Origin: Thermotogaceae bacterium
GTDB taxonomy: Bacteria > Thermotogota > Thermotogae > B21-G9 > HyVt-16
Direction: 5' to 3'
NCBI GenBank assembly: GCA_011043375.1
Contig: DQYP01000219.1
Coordinates: forward strand, 1 to 8,198
Length of the DNA stretch: 8,198 nucleotides
Both the position numbers and the translations under genes were made by a program. Positions 5,858-8,198 of this stretch are shown here, one piece after another. The notes under the pieces are model-generated. The model saw only the letters and a list, made by a program, of their open reading frames with translations, did not search any database and was not told where the DNA came from. Numbering within the stretch: position 1 is the first letter of the stretch; each line of letters starts with the position of its first letter.

Positions 5858-7648
5858 ATGGATAACGTAAACACGAGTACAGGCCCACTTTTCAGAATAG
5901 GTGGAATAGCAAGTGGGTTAGATACTAACAGCATCATAGAAGGTTTATTGCAGGTAGAGAGCCAACGTCTTGAGAAACTTCAGAGACAGCAAGAAGAGCT
6001 TACATTAAAACAGAAACTGTTTCAAGAAATTGATGATAAACTTGAAGAACTAATGAACAAGGTTTTTGATTTGAAATTGTCTTCTACTTTCAATGTAAAA
6101 ACCGTTTCTTCAAGTGATGAAAATGTTGTTACTGCAACTGCAACCGCAGTTGCACAATCCACTGATTTTCAGGTTAAAGTTTTGAATTTAGTTTCTTATA
6201 CCACTATTGATCCTTCAGAAACTTTTGGAAAAATCCCTACAGCCACGACACAATATTCGCAACTCAATACTCGCGTTACACCAATTGAGGGAACGTTCTA
6301 TATAAATGGTGTGGAAATAACAATATCATCGACCGATACGATAGACGATATAGTGAACAACATAAACAATAGCTCTGCTGGTGTAACTGCTTCATACGAT
6401 GAGGCAACTGGTAAATTATTGCTTTCAAGCACTTCACAGATAACCATTTCGAATGGAACGAGTAATTTCTTAGATGTCTTCAACTTAAAAACTGCCCCAT
6501 TGAACGAGAGTGGAGGAACCTACACTATAGAAAGCACAACTCAAATAGGTGCACTCACAAAAGATACATTGTTGACAACGGTAGCATCAGCAAAGGGATT
6601 GTCTTTCAATGCTGGAACAGTGAAGATCAATGGTGTTGAGATATCTCTGCAGGGGACGGAAACTCTCGATGAGGTTTTAGATACCATAAATTCCTCGGAT
6701 GCTGATGTCTACGCGTGGTATGATGAATCAACGGACAAAGTTTTTATAAGATCGACCGTTGGTGGACCACGGGATATTGTTCTTCAAGATACCGATTCCA
6801 CTAATTTGTTTAAGATATTGGGATGGGAAAACGGAACTAAAACAGCAGGTCAGAGTGCAAAAATAGATGTTAGTTACGATGGTGGGGCAAGTTGGACAAC
6901 CTATTACAGTGATACGAATAATTTTGAAATAGCAGAAGGTGTAAATTTAACAGCGATATCTGTATCTGCAACACCCATTGAAGTTAGAATAAGCAACGAT
7001 GTTGATTCCGTGGTTGAGAAAATATCGGAATTTGTTGATAAATACAACGAGATCATGGATTACATCTATACCAAGTTACACGAGGAGCCAATAAAAGATA
7101 AGAATTGGGACGATATGACTGAAGATGAAAAGAAGACAGGACTTTTGAGAAACGATGACACCCTTGATAGAATATTTCAAACTTTGAGAAATTTCATATA
7201 CACCAGTGTTGATGGCCTTGAATACTCCAGCCTCCTTGAAATAGGAATTTCAAGTGGTGATGAGGGCCAAAATTACGATAATATATCCAAAGGACACATT
7301 GAATTGGATGAGGATAGGCTGAGAGAAGTATTATCTCAAAATCTCAGTGCAGTTGAAGATCTGTTCAGAATTGATACCGATCAAACACAAGGAATAGCAG
7401 TACAACTTCATTCAACACTCAGGGAATATACAAAATTTGGGGGTTTAATAGACAGTATTTCGGGTATAAATGGTTCTATATCAAGAGAGTTAAGGGATAT
7501 AGCCAAAAGTATAATGAACGAGGCAGAAAGACTCCAAAAGAAAGAACAAGATCTTTGGAGACGATTCTCAATCCTGGAAAGTTATCTTTCAAGATTCCAA
7601 GCCCAGAGTTCTTGGCTTGCCCAAGCATTTGGAAATCAGCAAAGTTAA
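5858..7648 (+). CDS. fliD: Flagellar filament cap / hook-associated protein 2 (FliD)
   Basis: Forms the filament-tip cap under which flagellin subunits fold and insert; exported by the flagellar type III system. The 596-residue product starts its FliD N-terminal domain with IGGIASGLDTNSIIEGLLQVE, then a coiled coil (RLEKLQRQQEELTLKQKLFQEI). Residues about 145-190 and 253-300 are two copies of a flagellin-IN type module (G-T-x-x-INGVEI, T-[ILD]-D-x-[IV], INSS, V-x-A-x-YDE). The FliD C-terminal domain covers about 374-590, with LLRNDDTLDRIFQTLRNFIY, ELDEDRLREVLSQN and the terminal coiled coil ending SRFQAQSSWLAQAFG. It is longer than enterobacterial FliD (about 470), mainly in the middle modules. 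ATG 5858 is chosen over GTG 5849 because AAGGA (5843-5847) is 10 bases from the ATG but touches the GTG. A terminator follows, and no fliS or fliT is present. Confidence 0.95.
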   Translation: MDNVNTSTGPLFRIGGIASGLDTNSIIEGLLQVESQRLEKLQRQQEELTLKQKLFQEIDDKLEELMNKVFDLKLSSTFNVKTVSSSDENVVTATATAVAQSTDFQVKVLNLVSYTTIDPSETFGKIPTATTQYSQLNTRVTPIEGTFYINGVEITISSTDTIDDIVNNINNSSAGVTASYDEATGKLLLSSTSQITISNGTSNFLDVFNLKTAPLNESGGTYTIESTTQIGALTKDTLLTTVASAKGLSFNAGTVKINGVEISLQGTETLDEVLDTINSSDADVYAWYDESTDKVFIRSTVGGPRDIVLQDTDSTNLFKILGWENGTKTAGQSAKIDVSYDGGASWTTYYSDTNNFEIAEGVNLTAISVSATPIEVRISNDVDSVVEKISEFVDKYNEIMDYIYTKLHEEPIKDKNWDDMTEDEKKTGLLRNDDTLDRIFQTLRNFIYTSVDGLEYSSLLEIGISSGDEGQNYDNISKGHIELDEDRLREVLSQNLSAVEDLFRIDTDQTQGIAVQLHSTLREYTKFGGLIDSISGINGSISRELRDIAKSIMNEAERLQKKEQDLWRRFSILESYLSRFQAQSSWLAQAFGNQQS

Positions 7649-7672
7649 TTGAAAAACAAATGAAAACTCAAT

Positions 7673-7706
7673 AAAAAAACCACGGGGTTCAATCCCCGGT
7701 TTTTTT
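7673..7706 (+). terminator. Rho-independent terminator of the flagellar operon
   Basis: A run of seven A is followed by a GC stem (CGGGG, 7683-7687, loop TTCAAT, CCCCG, 7694-7698), extended with small bulges by C/G and the flanking A and T runs, then seven T (7700-7706). It starts 24 bases after the fliD stop. The A-run/T-run symmetry means it could also work for transcription arriving on the minus strand. Confidence 0.9.
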
Positions 7707-7931
7707 GTTGTATAATAAAAATATATAATATTACTTTACGATTTCACCACATTCTAACCTTCAAAGTACTTCTTTAAACTTGACTTAAGATTCAACAGAA
7801 AGACAAATAATAGACCAGCCAAAACTTTATGCTACTGTTAACTAGTAGTGGTTTTGATATTCGGTAAATCGGAAATAGCAGATGAATATTATTGAAGTCT
7901 TTGAAAAGTCTAAGAAGTAATAGCAAGTGGA
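7707..7931. other. Gene-free AT-rich spacer after the operon
   Basis: No reading frame here has a start with an SD and recognisable product. The stretch has AT-rich TATAAT-like strings at 7711 and 7724 without convincing -35 boxes, and one imperfect hairpin at 7820-7856. I see no tRNA, rRNA or known riboswitch fold. Confidence 0.6.
7820..7856. repeat. Imperfect inverted repeat (hairpin) in the spacer
   Basis: Outer arms CAAAAC (7820-7825)/GTTTTG (7851-7856) and inner arms CTACT (7832-7836)/AGTAG (7844-7848) can stack with an asymmetric internal loop; the apical loop contains the palindrome GTTAAC. There is no T-run beyond it. Function unknown; it could be the edge of the repeat element that follows. 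Confidence 0.4.
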
Positions 7932-8098
7932 AATAAGATCCCTCACATTCGTTCGGGATGACAAATACATCACATACGTTCGGGATGACACAATACATCG
8001 CATACGCTTCGGATGATACAATACGTCACAGTTGCTCAGGATGACATTTTCTTGTTTTTTTGTCATTCCGAGGAACGATAGTGACGAGGAATCTTATT
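7932..8098. repeat. MITE/REP-like non-coding element with terminal inverted repeats
   Basis: The ends AATAAGAT (7932-7939) and ATCTTATT (8091-8098) are exact inverse complements. The pairing continues imperfectly inward: left arm 7932-7963, ending GTTCGGGATGACA, against right arm 8061-8098, beginning TGTCATTCCGAGGAACGA. Between the arms lie repeated 28-bp units and a T-rich linker (8047-8060). The TGTCATTCCGAG...GAATCT style arm resembles a dispersed repeat class I recall from many bacterial genomes, often mis-annotated as ORFs encoding VIPNECEGS-like peptides. No transposase is encoded, so it would be non-autonomous or a REP-type sequence. Copy number cannot be judged from one window. Confidence 0.75.
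7941..8051. repeat. Four tandem ~28-bp degenerate units inside the element
   Basis: Units start at 7941, 7968, 7996 and 8024 (lengths 27, 28, 28, 28). They share the pattern CRTCACATACGTTCGGGATG followed by ACA and an A/T tail; units 3 and 4 are more diverged (GCTTCGGATGATACA, GTTGCTCAGGATGACA). Each unit looks like a copy of the element's left arm in the same orientation. Repeats follow one another without unique spacers, so this is not a CRISPR array. Confidence 0.75.
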
Positions 8099-8198
8099 CT
8101 AATAAACAATAAGTTTTTTTGTATCAATACTCTTAGTTAACAGAATCAAGGTATTGTGGGGTAGTGCCCCCTATTTAAGGAATAATGAGGTTTTTGAT
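8099..8198 (+). other. Spacer to window end, with hairpins and a possible truncated gene start
   Basis: CAATAC-T-CTT (8125-8134) pairs with AAGGTATTG (8148-8156), a 9-bp stem with one bulge. GGGG (8158-8161) and CCCC (8167-8170) form a short stem next to it. AAGG (8177-8180) precedes ATG at 8185 by 4 bases, with the frame open to the window end (M-R-F-L), but only four codons are visible, so a gene start is merely possible. No clear promoter is seen. Confidence 0.25.

Noticed and set aside
7711..7811. TATAAT strings at 7711 and 7724 and a TTGACT at 7780 considered as promoters
   Set aside because: None has a matching partner box at 16-18 bp spacing, and no gene follows; AT-rich background explains them.
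7941..8051. 28-bp repeats considered as a CRISPR array
   Set aside because: Units are contiguous and degenerate, with no unique 30-40 bp spacers and no cas genes nearby.
7792..8066. Two minus-strand open frames (68 and 74 codons) giving VIPNECEGS-like peptides
   Set aside because: They are translations of the inverted/tandem repeat element, overlap each other in different frames and lack an SD.

Overview
The window is one flagellar basal-body/cap operon read entirely on the + strand, followed by about 550 bases without a credible gene. It is AT-rich, with many AGA codons and strong extended Shine-Dalgarno (SD) sequences of the GGAGGTGATC type. An MreB/Mbl-type actin lies directly in front of two FlgF/FlgG-class rod genes, and full P- and L-ring genes follow. 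That suggests a thermophilic diderm of the Thermotogota; this assignment is inferred from recalled gene order and protein style, not from a database search.

Layout: 1-891 is the 3' part of an MreB-family gene. Then come flgF (916-1689), flgG (1699-2484), flgA (2481-3455), flgH (3461-4084), flgI (4084-5079), a single-domain FlgJ-type rod-binding gene (5099-5416), flaG (5460-5834) and fliD (5858-7648). Genes overlap or lie at most about 45 bases apart. No promoter or terminator is evident inside, so they are probably co-transcribed. A rho-independent terminator (7673-7706) ends the operon.

The products fit one assembly path. FlgF and FlgG build the rod. FlgA is the periplasmic chaperone for FlgI, which forms the P ring. 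FlgH forms the L ring. The FlgJ-like protein caps or scaffolds the growing rod, FliD caps the filament, and FlaG affects filament length or assembly. The MreB relative is most likely a cytoskeletal passenger, as in the Firmicute order mbl-flhO-flhP.

The gene content is ordinary. The points worth a second look are small: an 11-bp perfect hairpin inside flgA; an SD-masking hairpin and odd start-codon usage at flgJ and flaG; an FlgH with no lipobox cysteine; altered nucleotide-site residues in the MreB relative; and a MITE/REP-like inverted-repeat element with an internal 28-bp tandem array at 7932-8098. I see no sign of a defence system, CRISPR array, RNA gene or prophage.
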